64,000 bases of DNA from Penelope pileata (taxonomy: Eukaryota; Chordata; Aves; Galliformes; Cracidae), in NCBI GenBank assembly GCA_013396635.1, contig WBMW01003831.1:139859-203858 (forward strand), written 5' to 3'. The notes beneath the pieces were generated by a model. The model was given only the letters and a program-made list of their open reading frames with translations. It was not told where the DNA came from and ran no database searches. A program made the position numbers and the translations under genes. This document shows, in pieces, positions 35,985 to 48,917 of this stretch (its first letter is position 1; every line of letters starts with the position of its first letter).

Positions 35985-38900
35985 GCCAAAGGTTTGAATC
36001 AGACACGTTCAATGTTCTGTGTTTCTAATTAAAGCTTGCAGTTTTTATGTTTTGTTTCCAGTGTTTATTTTTAGCCAGATGATGGCTCCTTTATTATTAG
36101 AGAAGATAATTTTGATTAATTTTTTTTTTAAGTCTCAGAACAAACACAAAAGGAGGTTTCAGTGGAGCTTTGTGTTCTCAGTGAGCATGGAATAATGTCA
36201 GGGCATGTCACTCCTCTCCACAAATCACTTTCAGTGTCACCAAATGCTGGCCAACAAGCAGAGGAGGGAAGGGAGGCATCCGCAGTAAACAGTGCAAGCT
36301 GTTCCAGGTTAAATTTAAGGTCCAGTCCTGGTAATTTAAAGCCAAAACAACTTCTGTCATATATAGAAAGTCCAAAGACCCAGTCAAGTAATCATGAAAA
36401 CCTCTCTGAGATTTTGGTTGTTTTAGCCATGAAACATGGAGTTTTTCTAATCTGTTGAAATAAATAGGATTTTTTCCATTGAATTTAGTGGAAGATGAGT
36501 CAGCCCTCAGGTACCATTCCCCAGAATTAGTTTTTGCATCCTGGTGGTTTCCAAAAATGTATTTTCAAATATTTTATCTCATTAAAACAAATTAACAGAA
36601 TCCAAAATTCCTTGCTACAGGCAAAGGTGTAACTTAAAGCTGATTCATAGCTACTACTATTTGAAATCTACATCTATTACTTTTTTATTCTGCAAATCCC
36701 TATGGTCCATTTTCATGTAGTTTGACAGGTCAGGAGTTGTTTTTGAATCAACTAACTGGAAGACACACTGGTGACAGCTATACAAGTTTGTGGTGCTCTG
36801 TCTGGCTGCACTGTGAGCTGATTTAATATTCCTAATAATTCCAGAGTTTTCCTAACTTTCTGATCTATTTATCAGTCTCTAAATGCGTCTGCAGAGGCTT
36901 CAATCACTTCTGTTTATTCTCAATGCAATTGTTTTAGTGTCTTTATTCCTTTGAAATAAAGGCCCAATCTTGAAAAGGATCTGTATGGGTGAAAGTCCTT
37001 CCTGACTATGGACTGTCATTGAAACAGCTGTCTTGCTACAATGGAATTAAGTCACAACCATGTAAAAATGGAAGGCAATGCTCTAGAGGATACATCATTT
37101 TTCTTAGTGTATAACATTTTTTCTCTCATTTGTTCCAAACATCTGCAAACATGCAGTTAAATTCTCAGACACTTGAATTTACTTCCGAAATTATGCTTAT
37201 TGATCTGTATAATTTCCGTACATACTTGTTTAAAATTAGTTCATTAAACTCCTTGTTCTCCATGGCTTAAATTAATTTTAATCTCAGATACACCAGAATC
37301 AATATAAAATAATTTCTGCTTACATGTCTAGCTACAGGAGAACATTTTTTTGACAACAGCATTGAGGTAAGACGGAACATGAGGATCTCCAGGTGTTAGT
37401 AACTGAAAGCACTCAGACTGGGAGGCAGAACATATAAATATTGATGGCATAATTCTCTAGAAGCATCCAAACATGCTACCTGATTAGGTATCTTTCTATG
37501 CAAAGTGGCTCTCAGTAATCCTTATGATTTCCCTTTTTCCCTCCTTCAGAGACAGTGGCAAGAATTAAAGCATGAAGCCAGATTCTTGCGAACTTGTAGA
37601 TGCCACTGAATGAAACCCCTTTCTAGTTTACCACGATGCTCCTGTACTTTACATTTATATTTATGAACAAAAAAATTAACAAAGATTTAAGACTATTATT
37701 CTAATTTTATTCAATGATCACAGCACACTTCTTGTATTATCATATTCCTGTTGAAGTTTCATTCCTGTCTTGAAACACGTTGTCCAAACAACTGATTCTT
37801 CCTCTTTCAACTGAGTAATAAATAGCAATCACTGACGTATTTTTATATTTATGTGAGTTGAGGCATTAGTGAGCACAGAGAAAAGCATTCTTTTCTTACT
37901 CAATTACTTTCCTTACGTTAGAAAAGTTATTATACTGTTGACTACACACAGATTTTCTTTCATGAAGATGAATTCTTTTACTGTGAAAAATTCAGAAAGC
38001 AGAATTAAGTTGCTATCATAATGAAATGATAATTTATTTTTGTTACTTTTAACAGTCATCATACTGTTTTACTTACTTTTACATTTCCTCACCAAAAAAT
38101 ATTCCAATTATTTTTTCTTAGCAGCTACACTGTAATTCATATTAGAATTTCATTATGAATGATTGAAAAATCTTTTTGCTCTTTCCCGGAACATACAAAA
38201 TAATTTCCTGAGCAAATGAAATAGAGAAATTCATATTAATGAGCCAATTTTAATTTATTCTAAATAATTTGTCTGCTGAATATGCCATATATGTTGAGGT
38301 ATTATATTCCAAGGTATTTGGCTATATTCACACATTGTTTATCCATTAAAAAATACATGAAATAAAATAATCTTTGGACAGCTGAAGACTGCATATATCT
38401 GTAGTTCCTTTAGAATAATTGCAGCTATTTTGCAAACGCATTTACCACTTATCCTTTTGCATTTTAATAATGTTTGAAGTCTTTGCCATACAAATTAAAA
38501 AAAGAGTATTGGGAGCATCTGATTTTAAAAGGTACTGCATAAATACAAATTGCACTTGCTTGAGTTCACTTACATAATTTTCAGACAGGACTCAGCAAAA
38601 TGAAGAGACCTTTAGCAAAGAAGGCTTTGATGCAGTCACTCATCCAGTCTCCTCTTAAGTGGCAATTTTTGTCATATTTGCATAAATCTCTTCCAGTCCT
38701 TGGTCCTTTGCATCACTTTCATCAAATACAAAAGAAATACAGTCTTCAAGCATGTTGGAGTTGATGGGTTTCCCTCCATTTATTTTGAGCCAGAACTCCC
38801 ATTTTCCTTCTGTCTCGAATAAAGCTCAGAGAAAACCTCTTTGCAGTTTCTCCTACTTATCTGGGAAGGTTGTCTTCTGCAGCCCCATCAGCAGCACAGA

Positions 38901-39337
38901 AATCACTGACATGTTGTACACACCAATCCTGTATGCTACTGATTGGAAACTTGCAATTAAGCATAGCATCATTCCTAGATGAAAAACATCTTCTGTTTAC
39001 AAAATCATTAATGACTGTTCTTTCTTGCCCTTTACCTGAGTCATAAGTGTAAAATTAAAGGTCTGGATTAATATCATTCTTATTTAACAGGAAAAATATC
39101 ATATGAAGTCAAATGGATGGTTTCTTATTTCAGGTTTGCAAGTCAGTGAAATCTTAAGACAATCCAAAAGAAGATGCTATTGCTAATTTTTGAGGGAAGA
39201 TGATGAGCCTTGTGATTAGCTTTTACTTAAAGAGCGTATTTCTTCTGGTTGAACCCTACAGTGAAAACAAAGCTCAATCACAAGCTTACTTATTTAGTGT
39301 CTCTGCAAAGCATTGGTTTGCTAATTTATCCTCTCTT

Positions 39338-39386
39338 ATAATTAATTAATTAAATTATTAATTAATTAAACTAATTAACTAATAAA
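39338..39386. repeat. AT-rich (AATT)n palindromic simple repeat
   Basis: Interrupted attaatt/aattaat units give two self-complementary blocks ('attaattaattaa' type) around 39338-39370, continuing as ctaattaactaat. A simple repeat able to fold on itself. It also contains many TAATTA homeodomain-type cores, which follow trivially from the repeat. Confidence 0.85.
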
Positions 39387-40212
39387 GTGATGTTCTTTTG
39401 AAAGAAGACATGGATGGTCTCCCTAGCTGGATGTACACATACTCTGGCCTTGTTACAACAAACAGCAGCCATAAGACCAGGTCAAGTTATCACATTCACA
39501 CTGTCCAGCTTGTTTCTGACACAGGTTTAAAACCACTAAACACCCCTGAACCACAATTTTCTGGACTGAAATGCACCTACTAATCCATGTTCTACAGACT
39601 TACACTCACTCAGCTTTCTACAACAGGAGTTTTGTGCCTTTGCTCAGCTGCAGCTCTTTAATCACGTCTTTTTTTAAAAAAGTTAAATTCAAAAGCAATA
39701 AAATACAAATTAAATAAAACTAAATTTTATACTATGCTGTTTGCCTGGAAAATCTTCTGAAAGAAACATTTGAAAGTTTACCAAATAGATCAAGTAATGA
39801 ATGCTGTTTTCCAGACTCTGGTTTTATCATCATGTAGTTTAAGCAAAGATACGTGGCTTTTGACCATTACTGGTCAGATAAGCACTAGTCAAAGGACTGG
39901 AAGACTCAAGTGGTGATGTTGATATAGCTTTTGTAGTTTTAGTTTTACTCTAAATTGATCTGCATATCCTGAGATGGATTTCTGTTGTTGAGAAACTGCT
40001 CTATTTGTCTCCCTTCCACTACTGAAAACAGATGGGTCCAATTCTTCTCCTAAACACAAAGGAATTGAAGACCATATTTGAGAGAAAAATGAAACCCACG
40101 TGACTTAACAAACTGCCTTTTACATTCCCTGATATTTTAGAGTACAAATTCTTTTTTTTGATAAAAACATTCCCAAAACTTCATTTAGACATTTTAAAGT
40201 TGCAAATATGCC

Positions 40213-40259
40213 AAAAAAAAAAAAAAAAGAAAAAAGAAAAAAGAAAAAGGAAGAAGAAG
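40213..40259 (+). repeat. A-rich/purine tract
   Basis: 47 consecutive purines: a run of 16 A, then gaaaaa units, then gaagaagaag. No LINE or SINE sequence directly precedes it, so it is not obviously a retrotransposon tail. Confidence 0.9.
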
Positions 40260-41065
40260 CTAGGACTTTGTGTGTGTCCTTCACTCTCACAATGTAAGAT
40301 TTCCCTTTGAATTTTCCCAGGTCCCACATTAAAAAATAGAATAATCTGTGATGGTACTTAATATTTTTAACAGACTTACTGATATTTGAGAGTACTCCAT
40401 GGAACACGCACATAAACTTATTTTTTCAGATTTTTCAGTATTAATGCTACAACTGTTTGAGTTAATAATTAGGTGAACGGGGTGATACTAGTACATAAAT
40501 TCTTATTCTCCTCCAAAAAGAACAAATGCTATGGATGTGATTCTAAGTATACCTCTCTCTCTGGCTTCTCCTGTATTAACTTAAATTACAACAAACCATA
40601 GTAGTGCATATTTCCTCTAGAACTTGACTGTGCCTCAGGTCTCTCCCATTCTCTTTCTCTTTTCTTCTTCCCTGCACCTTAGAGATACAGAAGTTTCTTT
40701 ATTCTGGCATAGTCAACCATCAGATAAGATTTAGTATAGTCAGTATACTCACACACAAGTCATCTTTGTCAAGTGCTTTCAAGCAAGAGTCTGTAAGTAA
40801 AAATTCCATAAATTAATGTATTCTTGAGGTTCTGGCTACTTCTGAAATACAATAAAAGCAAGATACACAAAAGAATGACCGGTGCCTTTTAGGCAACAGA
40901 TGTTACTTATACCTGAGAAAGTTTGTTCTTAGTTCTGTTTAAAGTCTGAAATGGTGATATCATGTAAGATGTCTGAAGTGATGAATTCAAATTCTAGTTC
41001 TGCTTTGGTTTCATACCATCTTAAATGCATTCCAGAAATATAGTCTCCACACTTATTTTTTACAG

Positions 41066-41126
41066 ATATCAATGGTGAATACTGATGTTCTTAATGAAGA
41101 AATCATCCTTCTAGGAACAAGCAAGG
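41066..41126 (+). other. Exon-like stretch 1 of a phase-compatible chain, unconfirmed
   Basis: Acceptor 'acacttattttttacag', then 61 bases open in phase 0 (ISMVNTDVLNEEIILLGTSK plus one base), then donor G|gtatgt. It leaves one base (G), which joins the leading AA of the stretch at 47011 to complete a Glu codon. The peptide is acidic and varied. No family recognised. The phase match gives modest support only, since one in three random pairs would fit. Confidence 0.22.
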
Positions 41127-42434
41127 GTATGTACAAGAAGATATTTGCCGTGTTCTAGCATCTTCAGTTATTGGCAAGAACAAGTCTCCAGATCTATATT
41201 TGCAACGAGCTATTATGATGTATGTCACAGTATTTTCAAGAATCTCTTCCACTTAAACAAGATTGTTTTGAGGGAGCTATTACTTAGTGCCTTTGGGAGC
41301 CAAACTAATTACCTGCCTTAGTATTCAAACTTCATTTTCAACAATCTGAGCTTGTATTTATGGGAGAGAAACATTTAAACTCATATTGTGATGCCACTCC
41401 CTATAAACATTAACTCGTCCCTATAGATTATGCCTTGAAAATATAAAACCTATTGTAGCAGATGCCCAGCTGCAACATTATTCTTTCTTTGACTGGGAAT
41501 AGCAAAAGGCAAAAGCATTATTAGTTTCTGTTTTTTAATGAAAAAGTGGAAAACAGATTAATAAATTGTTTTTTCAGAAAGGGAAAGGTGATTTGAGGAA
41601 AGGCAAGGAAAGGCAATGAAAGGAAAAAGAACACAATTTTTCTCCATTAACAAGAATGATGCCTTCAATTCAAACAAAAAAGTACATGGGCAACATTCTG
41701 ATTATCTTGCAAAACTTTTTTTTGAAAAACTCCAGGCACAAATCAGTTGAGGCTCACAATACTCTCCAGAAAGTATGTTTTTGTTGAAATATTCTCTGTC
41801 AAATTGATGTTATTATTTCTGTTCTCCATTTGCTGTCACTTAGATGCCTAAGAGAAATGATTTACATGCATATCTGAGTAATATATTACATGGGGCAAAT
41901 GAAAGTTTGCAGTTTGAAATGGCAATAAAGAGATTGGATTAAATATTGGATTCTGATGTTAATATTTCAACACATACACAATCAATTTGGACTTATCTAT
42001 TTAAAGGTAGTATTAAATACTAGAATCAGTGGAAACTTACTGGAGTTAGCTAAGTCATTAACAGTAATCACAGAGTGAAGTCTTCTGTTGCATTTTTAGA
42101 CTTTGTTATACATTCACAGTGCTACGAAAAGTGATTTTACTGGGGCCAGTTTAACTTATGAAGCACTCAGGAAGAACTCAATGGAGTCAGGGAACCCAGT
42201 CCTGCCTTCAGGTAGAGATTTCCCAAAGCAAAGTCTGCAATGCCCTTCCTGCCTTGGACCCTGCTCACATAGACACCAGGCTGGGCTACCAGTACCCTGC
42301 ACCCAGCCACACAATCAAAGCTCTGGTAGCTCACTGCCATTGGATTCAGTCTTCAGAAGTCTCCTTCTTCTAGCACTGGAGACGAGTGCTTCCATCCTTA
42401 CAACACAGAAAACCAAGCAATGGGCCTGTTGGTT

Positions 42435-42480
42435 TATTTGCATATGGCCACACAGCAAGTCAGTGATAGGGAGGCACAGG
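42435..42480. repeat. Possible MIR-like ancient SINE trace
   Basis: 'ggccacacagcaagtcagtg' resembles the conserved 'ggtcacacagctagtaagtg' part of MIR/CORE-type SINEs. Only about 45 bases can be aligned by eye, and it lies inside a 147-codon chance frame. Low confidence. Confidence 0.22.
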
Positions 42481-42817
42481 AGGCAGGAACACACCATGGT
42501 GCTGCAGTGGTCAGGCTGTGTGCCAGGACAAGCCGAGACGTTCTAGGATAAATTGGCAGTATGTGCTCTGCAAAGTTTTCGTGCATTTATTTTTTATGTA
42601 GTGAGTGATACAGCAAAATACTCTATCTTAATAGGATATAAAATAGCTGTACGCACTCACCAAGGCTACTGAGTACTATTGAATGCTAGCCTGAAGAAAC
42701 GGAAGCTGGAACAAACTATTAAAAAAGTAACAAAGTCAGTTAAAGTTCTGAAAAATAGGACCTTTTGTCATAAGAAATCATCATAAGAAATGTGTAAATT
42801 CATAATTTTCACATTTT

Positions 42818-43290
42818 CATAGAATAAAAGAATGATCAAGGTTGGAAAAGACCTCTAAGATCATCTAGTCCAACTGTTCACCTACAGCAAGATTACCCAC
42901 TAAACCACATCCAGATGTACCTTGAACACCTCCAGGGATGGTGACTCAACCCCCTCCCTGGAAAGCCTGTTCCATTACCTGACCACTCTCTCTGAGAAGT
43001 TTTTCCTAATATCTAACCTGAACCTCTCCTGGTGCAACTTGAGGCCATCCCCTCTAGTCCTATCGCTAGCTACCCAGGACAAGAGGCTGATCCCCACCTC
43101 ATCACAACCTCCTTTCAGGTAGTTGTGGAGTGCAAAAAGATGTCCCCTGAGCCTCCTCTTCTCCAGACTAAACAATCCCAGCTCCCTCAGCCGCTCCCCA
43201 TAAGACTTGTGCTCCAGACCCGTCACCAGATTTGTGGCCCTTCTCTGGACACGCTCCAGGGCCTCGATGTCTTTCTTGTAGTGAGGTGTA
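42818..43290 (-). mobile_element. CR1 LINE, 3' part, antisense
   Basis: The plus strand starts with the complement of the CR1 tail (tcatagaataaaagaatgat) and the diagnostic 'gacctctaagatcatctagt'. It proceeds through 'ctgagaagtttttcctaata', 'ctcctcttctccagactaaa' and 'ctttcttgtagtgagg'. On the minus strand an 83-codon fragment of the RT C-terminus is still open ([20 protein letters not shown], then KRRLRGHL). The copy is 5'-truncated and retains no RT core. This is a different CR1 subfamily from the sense copy at 25.5 kb, judged by the tail wording. Confidence 0.96.
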
Positions 43291-45696
43291 TTTTAGGTCA
43301 CATTTTTAAAGTATTTTAATACGTATAATATATCTACATTAACTGTGTTAAAATGCTCAACAACGTATTTAGCTGATAGGCTGGGGAACAAAGAAAGTGA
43401 TGTTTTTAAAAGTCCCAGGCAGAGAAGGAAGAGACTCAAGGAATTTTGACGTAGTCATTAGTTCCTAACATGAAAACATCTCATTGATATATATTCCACA
43501 TGTCAGTCTCTGGCCCTCAGGGAGTCAACAGGATCGTTCAACTTGAAGAAAACAAGATTGAAAAAAAGAAGAGAAAGAAGAAAGAAAAAAAGAAGTACTT
43601 GAAAAAATTTCCCCGGAAAATCTGTTTAATGCTGGCAGTGTTAGGTCATGGGCATAGCTCTGTGGCTTGGGACTCCTGGAGAATTGTGCAAAACCTTGAA
43701 GCTGGGCCTCTAGGTCCCTAGTGACAGGGTCAGTGTAATGTTACAGGAATGCTGATGTTTTTTGAACACAGGGAAGACTTCAGCAGTCGATCCCTGCTCC
43801 TTTTCTATCCCCATTCTCCTTTCCTTTACAGAAATGTCATTTATTTAATTAGAATAAATGGGCTACACTAAGAACTAAATCTGGGATTTAGCAATTTTTT
43901 GGATGTGCCCTCAACCACAAGCTCAGCATGCCCATGCGTCTACAATGTTTATTTTGGACTCTTGAGAACCCAAGCATAACTAGGGCACTTGGGGCAGGAG
44001 AACAGGATAAGCAGAAGAAATCTGTGGGCCAAGGACCTTGACTAAACATTGTACACAAAGAATAAGAGGAGCAATAGTTATTCAAGAAGCTCAACACAAA
44101 ACAGATGGTAAGAATTCAACAAAGAAAGTGATTGTTGGGTAGCTAATGCCAACAGGCACAGGCAGGCAGGCACACTCAGAAGACTGAGCCCCCAAAACTG
44201 ATACGCTTACTACTGTGATATCCTAAAAGATATAAACTCATGAAGCCAATCTGAGCATTTCAGTATTCAAAATAAACAAGTAGTGTTTCCTCAAAGGAAT
44301 CTGACCTCTTTCTGAAAATGCAGTTTCTTTTGGGGGGCTTCATGTTAGATGTTGCTAAAATTAGCTGCCTAAAGATCAAAACCAAAACCAAACAAAAAAA
44401 CAACAGCAACAAAAATGAACTTTCATGTAAATATAAAAGGAGCAGACAGTCAACCTAAAAGCCTTCAGCTCCTTCCGATTTTCACACCTCCAAGCCAGCT
44501 TTCTATCATAGGGGGGACCTTCTCCTCTAAAGTTTAGCCGATGAATATTGACATAATGGGCTGTCACTATCATTGTCACATTCCTGATGACCACCCTTGA
44601 CTGTGCTTTAGGTAAAGACAAGGAAAAATGTAAATTATTGAGCCATAAAGAAAAAAATCTGGGGTACAACTTTGGATTCTGATGACAGAAGTGATGAGAT
44701 ATTCCATTTTGTCAACTTTAGAACAAAACTCTAAAATCATGGTTTTTGGAAACAGAATAGAACTCAAAACTATTGAGCATAAATTTCCTTTTGCTTCTGG
44801 TAAAACACAAATTGTAGTCTGTAGCAGGTTTTTTTGTTGTTGTTGTTTTGCTATAATTTTATTCCCCTGGTAATCCCAGAAGCAGGACAGGAATTAATTT
44901 CAAACACGGATCTTTATTGTTTGCATAGCTCAGTATTCTGTTTAATTACAAAAACATGTTTTGTTGCTTTTTTAATTTAATTTTCGTTGAGAAAGTGATG
45001 GTTCAAATTAAGGAGAAAAATGTTTTGCAAAGCTCAACAGTTTTGTGAAACCTTAAACTGTTTTTCTGTATGGTTCCTAAGTTCTGAAAAACATTAAATG
45101 CTACCAGTTTTTTATTATTATTTTTATTTAAAGGATCAAAGACCTAAATCAGTCAATTAAGTTCAGACAAGTAACAGTGGCTGCAGTTCCTAATCACACT
45201 ATCAAGCTAACAAATATAGTTTTGCATTCACTATGAATGAAATTATCCTGAACATGCAAGTCAACAAATGGATTATTAATCACCAGAATTTCACTTACAG
45301 CTCAGGCTTTCATATTACCAATGGACATTGTGTAGATTCTCGCTGAAGGAATCTTTGTTGAGCAGGGAAAGAAGAGTTAGTGAACTCTTTTTTCTTTGAG
45401 AGAAACAGTATTTACATTAAAGTGGAATTAATCTGATAATTTAGTTCATGGTCCTGGAAGTGAGATCATATTCAAAATCACCAGAGCCATCCAAAGCTTC
45501 GGTGTCATATGAAGCTTGACATTGGAAGAAGGATATCTACATGACCTATGTTGCCTTTCTTTGCAAATCACTGGAGAGTCTTCCACTGGGTATTAGTGAA
45601 AAAGCTGTTTCTTGAAGTATCTGGAACTTTAGCAGAAATTATCTGATATGAAAATTCAACCAATGTTGGTGATCACTTAAAATATCAATTAACAAC
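43291..45696. other. Unique DNA between two CR1 copies, no gene seen
   Basis: No recognised gene. It contains the GA-rich tract at 43548, a short ggca run near 44160, and a (gtt) run near 44835. Frames are under 100 codons. Confidence 0.55.
43548..43596 (+). repeat. GA-rich tract
   Basis: Short A/G-rich simple sequence built of gaaaaaaagaag-type units, with only a few pyrimidines. It accounts for the lysine-run in a 73-codon plus-strand frame, which is not called as a gene. Confidence 0.8.
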
Positions 45697-46070
45697 CACA
45701 GAATCATACAATCATAGAATATCCCGAGTTGGAAGGGACCCACAACGATCATCAAGTCCAACTCGTGACTCCACACAGGACCATCTAATATTCAAACCCT
45801 ATGTCTGAGAGCATTGTCCACATGTTGCCTTGAACTCCAGCAGCTTGGAGCCGTGACCACTGCCCTGGGCAGCCTGAGCCAGTGCCTGACCACCCTCTGG
45901 TGAAGAACCTTTTGTTAACACCCAACCTGACCCTCTCTTCTGACATAGCTCCATGCCATTCCCTTGGGCCCTGTCACTGTCACCAGAGAGCAGAGCTCAG
46001 CGCTGCCCCTCCGCTCCCCTCATGAGGAAGCTGTAGGCCGCCATGAGGCCTCCCCTCAGCCTCCTCTGCA
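45697..46070 (-). mobile_element. CR1 LINE, 3' part, antisense
   Basis: Begins with the tail complement 'cagaatcatacaatcataga' and the CR1 3' terminus 'gagttggaagggacccacaa'. It continues 'tcatcaagtccaactcgtga' and 'ctccacacaggaccat', then the RT 3' region (cctcccctcagcctcctctg). Wording such as 'ctgccctgggcagcctga' places it in a different CR1 subfamily from its neighbour at 42.8 kb. No open coding remnant of note. Confidence 0.95.
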
Positions 46071-47010
46071 ACATCGTTCAATAATGAAGGAATAACAGCA
46101 ATTTGTTGCCAGCAATTTAACAGAACATCCAATAAGATTTTTCTACAGTGCCTGTGATAATTCCAACTCTTCCAGCTGTGATGAATTGAAGACAAAGGGT
46201 GAGATAGCTAAAGGCATAGATTGGCTTTTGCTTTTTGATGATCATACAAAAATGTTTTCCAAGCATGCAGGATGAAATAAAAACATTTGGAAATACTGTT
46301 ATGTGGGCACATAAGGTCTTTATGATATTAGTTTATTTTTGTACAAGAACAGAAATGTCCAATAAATCTCAGCTACATATTTACCTAATCTACAAAAATC
46401 CATCCATATCATTAAACATCAGAGGAGGCAGAAACTTATGAGTGCTGCCTTTGGGAAACATCACCCAGCTGGTCCCATCACATCATCTCAGAATTTTAGT
46501 TTCATATCAGTCAGCATGTTTATATATCACAGGGATAACTTGTCTCCAGCTGGGGTAGTTAGCCACAATCCAAAGTGTAAAGTTGCCCTGCTGGACACAA
46601 GAGAAGTACCAAAAACTCCTGTAAACTATGGCATGTGTAATCCATTCTTCTTATTATTTCTACTGTGATTTTAAAAAACATAATGCTTAATAAATTGAAC
46701 AGAAATAAACTGAAGTAAATATTGAAGGATATACAACACAATTTATGTGATGCAGATTTTGATAAAATATCTGCAATTGACCATATCTCACAAAGTGACT
46801 TACTAGTCATAAATCGTTTGTACTTGAAAGTAAAGTATTATAGCACTGAAATCCTGGCTTTCTGGAAGGGAGTGGGAGTTTTCCCTTTGATTTCTAGGGG
46901 CCTGGATTCTACCCTAGGCACATTTTCTCTTTTAAAATCACAATTCATATGGAATTAATTGAATAGACAAAAGATATTAAAGTGGCTTTGTTGTCTGTTT
47001 CTCTCTTTAG

Positions 47011-47098
47011 AAGCTCCTCATGCACTACATACTGTAGACCTGAGATGGTACCAAAGAGATACTGACTCAGATGAGAGATTTTTTCTTGACTTCAAAGA
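47011..47098 (+). other. Exon-like stretch 2 of a phase-compatible chain, unconfirmed
   Basis: Excellent acceptor (gttgtctgtttctctctttag) followed by 88 bases open in one frame, then donor AAAGA|gtgagt. The frame needs two leading bases (AA) and leaves two (GA), so it accepts the stretch at 41066 and passes on to the one at 59443 (GA+G). The peptide (APHALHTVDLRWYQRDTDSD, then ERFFLDFK) is rich in D, R, W and H, unlike the K/N/I/L/S filler typical of translated AT-rich DNA. No protein family recognised. Confidence 0.28.
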
Positions 47099-48917
47099 GT
47101 GAGTGATGCAAACTCAAATTTTCTATTTAAATGTTTATGACATTCATGAAACTGGTCACTTCACTCAATAAAGTTCTCACACATATATACTTTATTTCAA
47201 AAAAGAAAAATCCCCTAATATTCTTCTATGAGGATTTTCTTTAAGGGATATTTAGTTACTGTATTTGAAAAATATCCTAAAAACAGTTGAATAACATATT
47301 TGGTCAGATCTGCCAATTAGTCTCAATGCGAAATATTTCTGAATTATGTATTCCACTTGCATTAACCAGAGAAGTAAATGTGAAGGTGAGGAATTTTAAA
47401 ATAATTTATTCATTGTATGTATCAAAAATCTGTTTGAATATGTGTTTAGCCAAATAGCATCTAATCATCTTTCCTGCATAACCGATACTAGGCCCTGGCT
47501 CATTTGACTGCCTAACTATGTGCTTTCCTGCAAAAATGTAAACTATCCCTGCCTGCAAAAACAGGAGTATTTCTGTCAGCAACAGTAGCAGTTCTTATGT
47601 CTTCAATTACTCATATCCTCAAACTCTTGCTGAATTATGAGTTTTATGATTAACTGTTCAAAATTCACTGTTTCAATGATGAAGTCTCTGACATGAACAG
47701 CGCCCTTTGCTTTCTTTTATCCTCTCAGAGAGATCTGTGAATTCCTCCACAAATTTCCCTTCCCCTGGTGACCTAAGATGACCCGAATTAACTATGATGC
47801 ACTGTGTGGAAAACATTCTCTCCAATCCATCCTCCCCAATTTCTCACTTCTAATTTATTGGCCACCCACCCCTCTTTTTTCTTTTTGTTTTTGTCCAAAT
47901 TTTCCTATTTCCAGCATGTGTTTTAAGATTAAAAAACATTTATTTGGCAGATGGTATAAACACTGTACCTCAACAGATGTTTTTAGTGTCAGTGCAAGAA
48001 ACGGCCACACGCTGATGCGGTTCTGCTTGGCACTATTTCTTGTCTGGAGAGACTGACGCTTCATGAATATATTCATTTTACTGCTGGTTTCTTTTTGTCT
48101 TTTTTTTTTCCTCTATCCCCTCTCATGACACTGTAGCAAATTTGGTGTTTCTGTGACTTGTTCTGTCTTTGCTTATGACTTTCTTTTATAAGTCTCTAAG
48201 ACTTGTTTTTGAAGACGCCAACTGACCTGAATTTACCTTTGAGCATGTCTCCCTCCCCTTTAGCTGTGTTACCAGGAATATGTTTTCAGGTTAACTTCTA
48301 GCTTTTACCAACTGTTTTTATGTATCTCAATCTCACTATTTCTCTCCAAAATGTATTGCTATGCAGGCACATGTATCAAAATAATTAGAGCCTCAGTGAG
48401 TACTATCCACAAGTTCAACAGTTTTTTCTATTTACTCAGCTGGTCATGTTCTTGTACGAAAGAGGTTTTTTTCAAGCTGTATTTGAAACAGGGGACAGGT
48501 TATATAAGGGCATAATAAAAATATGGGTTTTGTGAAGGCACAAGCATGAACCAAAAGAACCTCTCTTTCTAAACCTCCTTCCTTCTGCTAATCTGAAAGG
48601 ATTTTTCTGGCTTTCTGATGGCAGAGGAGATTGTTCTGCACAAATTTGTGCCAGGTAACATCTGAAGATGAGGACTGGAACAGTGGACAAAAGCAAAAAA
48701 ATGTGAAGCTAAAAGCTATGAATTTAGAGTGCACATTGATCATAAAAATTTCTGCTGGTTAAATGTTACCAAATGGTGCCATATGAGACGCCACAATATT
48801 TCCCTAAGCTTGTGAAAGGCCATAATTGTGGTGCTCCAGATAATTCCATGTGGTAACTGCTTGTAAAAGTTGACTCTTTAGTGGCAATCTTATGCTTGAT
48901 GGCCTAGTACAGCCATC

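Larger units (their letters stand above)
29114..42817. other. Long unique AT-rich region, no confirmed gene
   Basis: Purine-rich just after the duplicated block (29114-29310), then ordinary AT-rich DNA. Poly-T at 30372-30389 and poly-A at 35157-35171 are simple homopolymers. Open frames of 145 codons (35547-35984, ATG start) and 147 codons (42103-42546, TTG start) show no recognisable domain. Other structures are listed separately. Confidence 0.55.

Noticed and set aside
42103..42546. 147-codon frame as a gene
   Set aside because: TTG start, no domain, and it overlaps a possible ancient SINE trace.
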